The notes beneath the pieces are model-generated. The model did not search any database. It was not told where the DNA came from and saw only the letters and a program-made list of their open reading frames with translations. 64,000 bases of DNA from Bacteroides neonati (GTDB lineage: Bacteria > Bacteroidota > Bacteroidia > Bacteroidales > Bacteroidaceae): positions 124,001 through 188,000 of the forward strand of contig NZ_HG726027.1 of NCBI RefSeq assembly GCF_000499785.1. Direction: 5' to 3'. Below, piece after piece: positions 19,450 through 25,919 of this stretch. Each line of letters opens with the position of its first letter. Positions within the stretch are counted from its first letter, which is position 1. Both the position numbers and the translations under genes were made by a program.

Positions 19450-19582
19450 GCTATAACAGGCGTTTGGCAAAAAAGCGGGTGAAGTGGTTAATTGAGCATT
19501 CTATCTCGTATCAACTTTTGTGCTGGGTTGACAGATTAGTGCTTCGAAATCCGCTTCTTCGCCAAGCACCAAAACGTTAGCG
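19450..19582 (+). other. attC-like recombination site of cassette 2
   Basis: TGGCTATAAC (19448-19457) is the exact complement of GTTATAGCCA (15364-15373), the left border of cassette 2. The interior resembles the first site: GTTTGGCAAAA and an AGCGG stem near the left, CCGCTTCTTCGCCAAGC and CCAAAACGTTA near the right. The two sites are homogeneous in length (131 and 133 bases) and design. The box CTATAAC does not fit strict RYYYAAC, so the pairing rather than the consensus supports it. Confidence 0.8.
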
Positions 19583-19619
19583 GTAATTCTATAAGACCAA
19601 CGTAACCAAGACAGATACA

Positions 19620-19754
19620 ATGGAAATTAATATTGAAAAAGGATATTGGAATTACTTCCAAAAAGACTACAAAAAAGAGCAAGAAGAAACAGGAATTAAG
19701 TACCTAAAAAAAGTTAGCGACTATGTAGGAGGCACTGTCCCCAATTCTGTGTAA
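19620..19754 (+). pseudogene. Truncated gene of cassette 3
   Basis: An ATG 43 bases after the third cassette border (GTTAGCGG at 19576) opens a frame beginning MEINIEKGYWNYFQKDYKK. After about 37 codons the frame runs into the IS256-type end (GGCACTGTCC at 19731) and stops at 19752-19754. The rest of the gene and its attC site are lost. The visible residues match no family I recognise. Confidence 0.6.
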
Positions 19755-20251
19755 ACTCTATTCGGGTTCGAGCTTTAGTCGAGTGCTAAAGCTCGATTCT
19801 GTTTTCAAAGATAACTAAAAATTGATTCATCACAATACCCCAATTTCTAATAGGCATCGTCCATTTCTTTTCAATCTCCCCATAGCCAACCAAACGGACT
19901 TTCTGAGGGCATCGTCAGTAGGAAAAGATAATTTTGTTTTGGTATATTTCTGTATCTTGCCATTCAGATTTTCAATTAAATTGGTTGTATAAATGATCGT
20001 ACGTATCTCTACCGGAAAATCAAAGAAAGCAGTCAAATCGTTCCAGTTGCGATGCCAGCTTTGTACGTCATGGCGATATTTAGAGCCCCATTTTTGCTCA
20101 AAATGCTCCAATGCAATGGCTGCTTGATCTCGATTGACGGAGGTATAAATCTCTTTCATATCAGAGGTAAATTCTTTTAAATCCTTCCATACCACATATC
20201 GGCAGGAGTTACGTATTTGATGCACTACGCATATCTGAGTGGTCGATTGAG
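19731..20251 (-). mobile_element. IS256-family remnant
   Basis: The left terminus reads GGCACTGTCCCCAATTCTG, related to the ends at 35906 and 45784. It contains the 3' part of a transposase on the minus strand. Its upstream part is cut at 20251/20252 by the terminus of an IS21 derivative. Confidence 0.75.
19786..20251 (-). pseudogene. IS256-family transposase, C-terminal fragment with frameshift
   Basis: The residues include QICVVHQIRNSCRYVVWKD, the typical LPxTxxQxCxVHQIRNS region, then YTTNLIENLNGKIQKYTK and WLAM. A one-base frame change near 19870 then separates the last part, which continues in another frame as IEKKWTMPIRNWGIVMNQF and ends at 19786. The N-terminal catalytic part is missing. 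Confidence 0.82.
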
Positions 20252-20608
20252 TGTAGATACTAATTGAAAAGTGCGCCGTTTTCTAATTGAAAATTGATCC
20301 ATTCATAATTCTGTGCAAAAGTAAAATATTAAGTTATTATTTGTTTTATTTCTCCCTCATTTTCTGCGTTTCTTTTAATCTGTAGGACTGTCCACTCATG
20401 TTTATCAGGTATGCTTTATGAGTTAACCTATCTACCATTGCCGCCACCAGTACTTTGTCTTTAATAATTTCATTCCACCTGTTAAATGCAAGGTTTGTGG
20501 TAATGATTGTAGCCTTTTTCCCTGCTCTGAGTGATAGGTGATTGAAGAGTAACATGGTGGCGCACTTTTCAATTGGAAGACTGGCGCACCTTTCAATTAG
20601 TATCTACA
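20252..20608 (-). mobile_element. Internally deleted IS21-family derivative, 357 bp with both ends
   Basis: The termini are inverted: TGTAGATACTAATTGAAA at 20252 and its complement ending ATTAGTATCTACA at 20608, with one mismatch over 26 bases. It retains only the last 69 codons of istB. The element sits between the IS256 and ISAs1 fragments; no matching target duplication is visible. Confidence 0.75.
20346..20555 (-). pseudogene. IstB-like ATPase, C-terminal fragment of IS21 derivative
   Basis: Sixty-nine residues (LLFNHLSLRAGKKATIITTN, then AAMVDRLTHKAYLINM and SYRLKET) match the end of IS21 helper ATPases. Walker A and B motifs are missing. It differs from the two istB copies further right, so it came from a different IS21 element. 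Confidence 0.85.
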
Positions 20609-20724
20609 TTTTTGACCACAAAGGTATACCTACTAAACATCTTACACAAAACAAGTTATAAACACAGCGAACGGAAAATTGTTGATAACCAATATATTTT
20701 TTACTTTTAAATGCGTTGACCCTG
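20609..20724 (-). mobile_element. ISAs1-family right end of the composite element
   Basis: Bases 20609-20662 match 10956-11009 of the left copy with one difference. An extra 45 bases and the terminal repeat (AAATGCGTTGACCCTG) follow. It lacks any transposase coding sequence because the IS21 derivative replaced it. Confidence 0.82.
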
Positions 20725-20734
20725 ATCCCTTTTT
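20725..20734. repeat. Right copy of 10-bp target duplication (ATCCCTTTTT)
   Basis: Identical to 10123-10132 and in the same orientation, immediately outside the right terminal repeat. Confidence 0.85.
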
Positions 20735-20777
20735 TAACGTATACACGAGCAAATGATGTAATGCCCCGTTAAACAGC

Positions 20778-21362
20778 CTATTTGTTGAATTTATTTTTTC
20801 GACAAATGCAGCCCATCAGGTGATCGTTGATAAAGCCCGCAGCCTGCAAATGGGCATAACAAATGGTTGTTCCGAAGAATTTGAAGCCTCGCTTTTTCAT
20901 ATCCTTGCTCATCGCATCGGACTCGGCGGAAGATGCCCGAACATCCTGCAATGACCGGGCGTTGTTGATAATCGGTTTCCCGTCGGGGAAAAACGAAAGC
21001 GTGTAGTTATAAAAACTACCAAACTCCTTTTGTATGGCGAGAAATAATTTAGCGTTCGTGATTGTCGATTTGATTTTCAGGCGGTTCTTCACAATCCCGT
21101 CGAATAACATCAGTCGCTCAACATCTTCATCAGTCATTTGTGCCACTCGTTCGGCATCGAAATTATAAAATGCTTTGCGATATCCCTCACGCTTTCTGAG
21201 AATAGTTATCCAACTCAATCCGGCTTGGGCACTCTCCAATACAAGAAACTCAAAGAGTGTTTGGTCATCGGTTACTAACTTTCCCCACTCATTATCGTGG
21301 TATTGCACATACAACTCGTCAGTTCCGCACCAACCGCAGCGTCCGTTTACTATATCTTCCAT
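20778..21362 (-). CDS. tag: DNA-3-methyladenine glycosylase I
   Basis: This 194-aa protein begins with RCGWCGTDELYVQYHDNEWG and contains LVLESAQAGLSWITILRKREGYR and the C-terminal GFKFFGTTICYAHLQAAGFINDH. These are the Tag signatures, including zinc-binding Cys and His residues and the conserved QAGLSW helix. It removes 3-methyladenine from alkylated DNA in base excision repair. It lies between the composite element and the MFS gene on the same strand. Three TACGTA-centred palindromes lie 84-158 bases upstream of its start. It was the neighbour of GH65 before the insertion. Confidence 0.93.
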   Translation of the reverse strand: MEDIVNGRCGWCGTDELYVQYHDNEWGKLVTDDQTLFEFLVLESAQAGLSWITILRKREGYRKAFYNFDAERVAQMTDEDVERLMLFDGIVKNRLKIKSTITNAKLFLAIQKEFGSFYNYTLSFFPDGKPIINNARSLQDVRASSAESDAMSKDMKKRGFKFFGTTICYAHLQAAGFINDHLMGCICRKNKFNK

Positions 21363-21440
21363 AATCAGAATGAATTACAAATAATACAAGTCATATCGTT
21401 ACAATAGATTTTGTTTAACTGTTTGATTATCAGTTGTTAA

Positions 21441-21524
21441 AAGAATACGTATTCTTCTATGCCAAGAGTACGTATTTAACTCACTGTTAACTAGTATATT
21501 AATGCAGCAAGGAGTACGTACTTT
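21441..21524. repeat. Three TACGTA-centred palindromes at multiples of 23 bp
   Basis: AAGAATACGTATTCTT (21441-21456) is a perfect 16-base palindrome. AAGAGTACGTATTTAA (21464-21479) and AAGGAGTACGTACTTTT (21509-21525) are near copies. The TACGTA cores start at 21446, 21469 and 21515, that is 23 and 46 bases apart. They lie between the MFS stop and the tag start and could be operator sites for tag. The region 21363-21561 has no gene. Confidence 0.6.
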
Positions 21525-21561
21525 TTTAATCAATGATAATAATACAGAATTTCCTGCTCTA

Positions 21562-22878
21562 TCAGGGCTTTGTATGTGCTACTGTTTCTTTAATAAAATA
21601 GACACAAAGTGCACCTGCCAAAAGAAGTACACCGGCCAGGGTTAGCATATGTACTTGTTGCCCGCCTACCAGGTGTAGCAAGCCACCGCCAATAACTGCT
21701 GCCAGAATTTGCGGGATACAGATGGTACCATTGAATAAGCCGAGATAGGCACCCATGTTCTTGCCCGAAACAGAGTTGGTTAAGATGGTGAAGGGCATTG
21801 CCAGCACTGCCGACCACGCGCAGCCGATGAGGAAGTAGGAGATGAACAGCAGGTAAGCATCGTCAAAGAAAGAGATGGAAAGAAAACCGATACCTCCCAA
21901 AACCAAACTTAAGGAATAGGCCAACTTGCGTGCACTGAACATGGGCAGAACAATGGCCCATAGAACCGAACCGATGGCTTGTACGGCAAATAAAATACCG
22001 ACCCAATTGCCGGCCTCTTGGTATCCGGCCGACTGAACATCGGTGGTATGCCATACCGTATCGGCAATGGCTCCGGTGGTATAAGTCCACATATACATAA
22101 AGGCTGCCCAACAGAATAACTGTACCAAGCCTACCGTCCAAAATACTTTGGGTGCATGTTTCAGCAGTGAGAAGAAGTCGGCCTTTTCTTTCTTTTCATC
22201 TGCGGTAATTCCGTGAAACTCTTCAAATTCTTTAGGCGGCATCTCTTTTACTTTGACGCTGGTGTAAACCGCACAAGCAATCAATACCGCTGCCCCGATA
22301 TAGAATGAGTAGATTACCGAATCGGGCACTGTACCCTTATCGGCCGTATTGCTAATACCGACCCAAGTGAAAATGAATGGAAACAGATAGCCCACCAAGC
22401 TGCCTGCATTGCAAAGGAAGCTTTGGATAGAGTAGGCGAGTCCCTTCTGTTTTTCGTTGACCATATCGCCTACCAACATTTTAAATGGCTGCATGGCCAT
22501 ATTGACCGAGGTATCGAGAAACATTAATGAGAGCACACCAAAAACCATGGCTGTGCTTACCATCATGCCAAAGCTTCCGGCATTGGGCAGCAGGCACATC
22601 ACGATAACGGCTACGATCGAGCCCACAAAAAGATAAGGAATCCGTCGGCCAAAACGTGTCCAGGTTCGGTCGCTGGCCGATCCTATAATGGGTTGTACAA
22701 GGATACCTGCCAGTGGTGGAAGTATCCAGAAATAACTCAGACTATGTGGGTCGGCTCCAAGTGTAGCAAAGATACGGCTGATGTTGGAGTTTTGTAGTGC
22801 GTAGGCTATCTGCACACCGAAAAAACCGAAACTAATGTTCCAGAGCTTCCAAAAACTTAAATCGGGTTTTACTTTCAT
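21562..22878 (-). CDS. MFS sugar transporter (SLC45/sucrose-maltose symporter type)
   Basis: This 438-aa integral membrane protein has about twelve predicted helices. The loop 2-3 signature is SDRTWTRFGRRIPYL, typical of the GPH/SUT-like proton-sugar symporters common in Bacteroidetes maltodextrin loci. It would carry maltose or short oligosaccharides across the inner membrane for cytoplasmic GH65-type cleavage. It is on the same strand as the LacI gene. Without the IS4 element and one copy of its duplication, only about 44 bases would separate the two, so they were probably an operon. The element now sits between them and may have changed expression. Confidence 0.87.
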   Translation of the reverse strand: MKVKPDLSFWKLWNISFGFFGVQIAYALQNSNISRIFATLGADPHSLSYFWILPPLAGILVQPIIGSASDRTWTRFGRRIPYLFVGSIVAVIVMCLLPNAGSFGMMVSTAMVFGVLSLMFLDTSVNMAMQPFKMLVGDMVNEKQKGLAYSIQSFLCNAGSLVGYLFPFIFTWVGISNTADKGTVPDSVIYSFYIGAAVLIACAVYTSVKVKEMPPKEFEEFHGITADEKKEKADFFSLLKHAPKVFWTVGLVQLFCWAAFMYMWTYTTGAIADTVWHTTDVQSAGYQEAGNWVGILFAVQAIGSVLWAIVLPMFSARKLAYSLSLVLGGIGFLSISFFDDAYLLFISYFLIGCAWSAVLAMPFTILTNSVSGKNMGAYLGLFNGTICIPQILAAVIGGGLLHLVGGQQVHMLTLAGVLLLAGALCVYFIKETVAHTKP

Positions 22879-22906
22879 GATAGATAAAGGGTTGAAAATA
22901 TGATTT

Positions 22907-22913
22907 TTAATTA
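22907..22913. repeat. Left 7-bp target duplication of the IS4-family element (TTAATTA)
   Basis: TTAATTA abuts the left end of the element, and the same seven bases follow the right end at 24501-24507. Confidence 0.8.
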
Positions 22914-24500
22914 CTCAAGTTTCGGATTTAGAAATCAAGCCGTTTGAGCGTACGCTCGGAGTGCTGCAAGTCGTCTGTCATTTTCTATGATCTGTATCAT
23001 CAGTTGCTCTTCATCAGCCCCTGTGAGTTCAGCCACGACTGCCACTACTTCTAATATGATTGCCCATATCTTCTCCATAACAGTCAGTTCGTGTACTCCG
23101 GCAAAAATATCGTTGAACAACCCACCGATTGTTTCGTAGTCCAGACTCCTTTTTACCGAGGCAAGCAAATTGTAGCGTATCATAACCAGTGATACGTGCG
23201 CTATCTGCGAGGAAAAGTCTCTTGCCGAGCATCCTGCAAGATTAAGCAATCGCTTGCTATCGGCAAAGAAAACCTCAATAGCCCAACGCATTGCATAGAT
23301 TTCATATGCCCGCAAGAAATCAAGTTTTACATTGGTTGTCAGCAATATTTTCCATCCCTCTCTCTTTCCTCTGCGACAGAAGAACAGCCGCACCTTGCGC
23401 CCACCGAGCATCACGTCCACCGACGCATAGTGGCAACGGTACCGTCTACTGTATATCACAGATTTAGAGCCCAGCAGCTTACTGATTATGGCTTTTGCCG
23501 TCAGTTCACCCCACTTTTTGGTGAGATATTTGGTATTACCCATCTTTGCCATCCCTAACAAGTGAAACTTCTTATGACTGTTGTATACGAAATCGACAAG
23601 CCCGGAACAAGTGAACCAACTGTCAACAAGCAGATATTCAAAAGGAATCTTTGCTTTGATGGCGCGTCTGACCATTTCAATGAGTTTCTTTCCCTTACTC
23701 ATGAAATATTCCTCTTTACGTTTGGCCACATGGGAGTTCTCATCTCGTTTCCTATTATAACGGTTCTGTCGTTGCTTTGCGCTTAACCCCTGTTCCTTAC
23801 CCTCTACCTTGCCTTTCTCTCCATGCAGAGATGAGTCAAGCATAAACTGGGTGCGCCCGTCACTCCAGCACAGCATAAGCGCTTTATACCCAAGAATACA
23901 TTTCTGATGAACATGTGAGAATATCTTGCCGATAGACTCCATACGCATTCCGGTTTTAGGCAAGTCAGAGTCATCAGCGATGAGTACTACAGGAAGATGA
24001 CTCTTCTTGAAATCCTGACGGTTAGTCACTTTGGCTATCAGCTTGACAACAATGCGGTATATCAGATTGCGCCAGTTGATATTATCATGTGACATAAACG
24101 AATACAAGACATCCTTCTTGCCGCCGAACATTCGACTTAAAGCCGAATCAGGATAATGGGAAAAACCTTTTATGGCGAAAAACGGCATCAGGACAAGAAT
24201 CTGAAACAGCTGAAGATTGGTCAACTGACAGTTTTCACGTTTGTTCCCTCCAAGACAACGGCTGTCAAGATGAAGAGACTCTAACAGTCCTGAAAATGAG
24301 TCCATCACAGAGCAACGGCGTTTTTCACTCAAAATATTGCGGATTTCTGACGGAATTTTAGTAATTTTGCTCATGGCTTTGAGAATGGTTAATTAGTTGT
24401 TTGGTCACTGCTAATTTACTAAATTTCCGAGATTTACGGAAAGTCTCAAAGCTTTTTTTATGTCTAGAATTAGGATGTCAGCCTAAATCCGAAACTTGAG
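22914..24500 (-). mobile_element. Complete IS4-family insertion sequence
   Basis: The element is 1587 bp with terminal inverted repeats CTCAAGTTTCGGATTTAG, matching over 17-18 bases at both ends. A 7-bp direct duplication (TTAATTA) flanks it. It encodes one full-length transposase with the YREK signature. Intact ends, an intact gene and an exact duplication point to a recent insertion. Confidence 0.9.
22935..24374 (-). CDS. IS4-family transposase
   Basis: This 479-aa DDE transposase includes VVLIADDSDLPKTG (first Asp), EYLLVDSWFTCSG (second Asp) and YAMRWAIEVFFADSK, an exact Y-(2)-R-(3)-E-(6)-K signature with the catalytic Glu. Full length, no stops. It catalyses cut-and-paste movement of the element. 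Confidence 0.92.
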   Translation of the reverse strand: MSKITKIPSEIRNILSEKRRCSVMDSFSGLLESLHLDSRCLGGNKRENCQLTNLQLFQILVLMPFFAIKGFSHYPDSALSRMFGGKKDVLYSFMSHDNINWRNLIYRIVVKLIAKVTNRQDFKKSHLPVVLIADDSDLPKTGMRMESIGKIFSHVHQKCILGYKALMLCWSDGRTQFMLDSSLHGEKGKVEGKEQGLSAKQRQNRYNRKRDENSHVAKRKEEYFMSKGKKLIEMVRRAIKAKIPFEYLLVDSWFTCSGLVDFVYNSHKKFHLLGMAKMGNTKYLTKKWGELTAKAIISKLLGSKSVIYSRRYRCHYASVDVMLGGRKVRLFFCRRGKREGWKILLTTNVKLDFLRAYEIYAMRWAIEVFFADSKRLLNLAGCSARDFSSQIAHVSLVMIRYNLLASVKRSLDYETIGGLFNDIFAGVHELTVMEKIWAIILEVVAVVAELTGADEEQLMIQIIENDRRLAALRAYAQTA

Positions 24501-24507
24501 TTAATTA
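24501..24507. repeat. Right 7-bp target duplication of the IS4-family element (TTAATTA)
   Basis: Same seven bases as 22907-22913; 16 bases beyond it is the LacI stop codon. Confidence 0.8.
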
Positions 24508-24523
24508 TTTTATAGTCGGTAGG

Positions 24524-25534
24524 CTATTTGGTCGTGCCACGCACAACCAGGTTGGTTCGTACTATTTTATTTGAACTTTTCATCTCGCTATTGCCTTCTA
24601 TTTTGTCTATCAACAAGGTGATGGCACTTTTGCCTACCTCTTCGCCATGTTGCTCGACGGTGGTTAGTTTGGGATCGGTACTTTGTGCGATGGCCCCATC
24701 TGTGAATCCGCAGATGGATACCTCGTCGGGCACCCTCAGTCCTATTAGTTTACATGAGTACAGAATGCCTGAAGCTGTTTCGTCATTGATGGCAAAGAAC
24801 CCGTCCGGTCTGTTGGGTTGCTCCAACAGGTCGGGAGTGATGGCAATGGCTTGCTCGCGGCTATCACAAAATTTAATCATGCTATTGTCTACCGGAATTT
24901 TGTATTTCTTCATGGCATCGAGGTATCCGTTTCTCCGGTTTTTCGTAATCTCCAGATGTGGGTCGGCACTGTAAAAGAAGATACGTTTACATCCGGTCTG
25001 TATCATATACTCAACAGCGGCAAATGCTCCGGCATAATCATCGACTACTACCCGTTCGGTATTGATACCCGTACAGATACGGTCGTAAAACACAATGGGA
25101 ATATTGTTATCAAGTAACTCCTGATAATGGTCGTATTGTGCCGTGTCTTTGGCAAGTGAAGTAATAACTCCGCAAACTCGAGCTCCTAAAAAGGAGTAAA
25201 CAATCTTCACCTCTTGCTCGTACTTCTCATTGCTTTGTGCTACCAAAATGTTGTATCCGGCTTTGGCAGCTGTCTCTTCGATGCCACTCAATACGCACGA
25301 AAAGAAGTGATGCACTAACTGAGGAATAATGACCCCAATCGTGTTGGAACGGCTTGTGCGTAGGTTCAAAGCTAATGCATTGGGTTTATAGTTATGTTCG
25401 CGTGCGTACTTATGAATCATCTCTCGCGTTTCCAAACTAATGTCCGGATTATCTTTCAGCGCTCTGGATACGGTAGAGGGAGACACTCCCAATTCGCGAG
25501 CAATATCCTTAATGGTGATTTGTGGTTTATTCAT
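24524..25534 (-). CDS. LacI-family transcriptional regulator of the maltodextrin locus
   Basis: This 336-aa regulator begins with the LacI helix-turn-helix ITIKDIARELGVSPSTVSRALKDN (written in part), a hinge helix, and a periplasmic-binding-protein-like effector domain (NTIGVIIPQLVHHFFSCVL, then GFFAINDETASGIL). The protein binds DNA as a dimer and senses a sugar. Two operator-like sites GTGCAAACGATTGC lie upstream, between this gene and the divergent SusC gene. In Bacteroidetes that lack SusR, LacI proteins control maltodextrin loci; that role is inferred here from the neighbours. An IS4-family element now separates it from the MFS gene downstream. Confidence 0.92.
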   Translation of the reverse strand: MNKPQITIKDIARELGVSPSTVSRALKDNPDISLETREMIHKYAREHNYKPNALALNLRTSRSNTIGVIIPQLVHHFFSCVLSGIEETAAKAGYNILVAQSNEKYEQEVKIVYSFLGARVCGVITSLAKDTAQYDHYQELLDNNIPIVFYDRICTGINTERVVVDDYAGAFAAVEYMIQTGCKRIFFYSADPHLEITKNRRNGYLDAMKKYKIPVDNSMIKFCDSREQAIAITPDLLEQPNRPDGFFAINDETASGILYSCKLIGLRVPDEVSICGFTDGAIAQSTDPKLTTVEQHGEEVGKSAITLLIDKIEGNSEMKSSNKIVRTNLVVRGTTK

Positions 25535-25554
25535 AACACAATATTAGTTTCAGT

Positions 25555-25585
25555 CAAAGGTAAAATAAATCGATAAAAAGACAAA
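25555..25585 (-). promoter_or_regulatory. Promoter of the LacI-family regulator
   Basis: On the minus strand TTTG (25582-25585), 19 bases, then TACCTTTG (25555-25562): a full match to the Bacteroidales -33/-7 consensus, 20 bases before the start codon. Confidence 0.72.
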
Positions 25586-25677
25586 ACATATAGTATCCAA
25601 GTTTTGTTTCTATATGCAAAAATAGTGTAATCCATAGCATTCTATAGATCGAGTGTTACGTTTCTGGTAGATAGGCT

Positions 25678-25693
25678 GTGCAAACGATTGCAC
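25678..25693. promoter_or_regulatory. LacI-type operator 1 (GTGCAAACGATTGCAC)
   Basis: A 16-base near-palindrome GTGCAA-nCGn-TTGCAC, the usual LacI/GalR half-site pattern with a central CG. It lies 118 bases before the SusC candidate -7 box and 92 bases upstream of the LacI promoter. The region 25535-25919 holds no gene; these sites and the two promoters are what it contains. Confidence 0.8.
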
Positions 25694-25742
25694 TTATATA
25701 AGAAATGTTCATGTAGGCGCATCTATTTTATTACATCGGGGG

Positions 25743-25758
25743 GTGCAAACGATTGCGT
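25743..25758. promoter_or_regulatory. LacI-type operator 2 (GTGCAAACGATTGCGT)
   Basis: Second copy of the same motif, identical over the first 14 bases, 65 bases from operator 1 (about six helical turns). Both lie upstream of the SusC -7 box, more in keeping with activation or looping than simple blocking of polymerase. Confidence 0.78.
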
Positions 25759-25811
25759 AGGTGTAAGAGTGAATTTTTCTTTTTTTTTATGTTTATTCAT
25801 ACCGATAAGTA

Positions 25812-25819
25812 TATTTTTG
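25812..25819 (+). promoter_or_regulatory. Candidate -7 box of the SusC operon
   Basis: TATTTTTG fits TAnnTTTG, 100 bases before the SusC start. The upstream -33 match is weak (TTTA at 25792), which suits a promoter needing an activator. Confidence 0.45.
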
Positions 25820-25919
25820 TTTCGTCGTAAGAAAGATACTTGGCGTAAGATCTATTATTCTTGCGATAACCTTAGAAAATCATATTAATTTATATTGTTA
25901 ACTTTAATTTTTAAAATGC

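Larger units (their letters stand above)
10133..20724. mobile_element. Composite ISAs1-bounded element carrying an integron-like defence cassette array
   Basis: The outer ends are inverted repeats: CAGGGTCAACGCATTTAAA at the left and its complement ending GCGTTGACCCTG at the right. Both are flanked directly by ATCCCTTTTT. The left ISAs1 copy (10133-11021) keeps both ends but a dead transposase. The right copy is reduced to its transposase-upstream end (20609-20724). A 54-base sequence just inside the upstream end is shared by both copies in the same orientation, so two copies existed and this is not one interrupted copy. Cargo: IntI-like recombinase, Hachiman, a sacsin-like ATPase, and IS256 and IS21 debris. 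Removing it joins the GH65 gene to tag with about 110 bases between them. Confidence 0.82.

Noticed and set aside
20252..20608. Target duplication for the IS21 derivative
   Set aside because: Flanks TTGAG and TTTTT do not match; the element was probably involved in deletion of neighbouring sequence.
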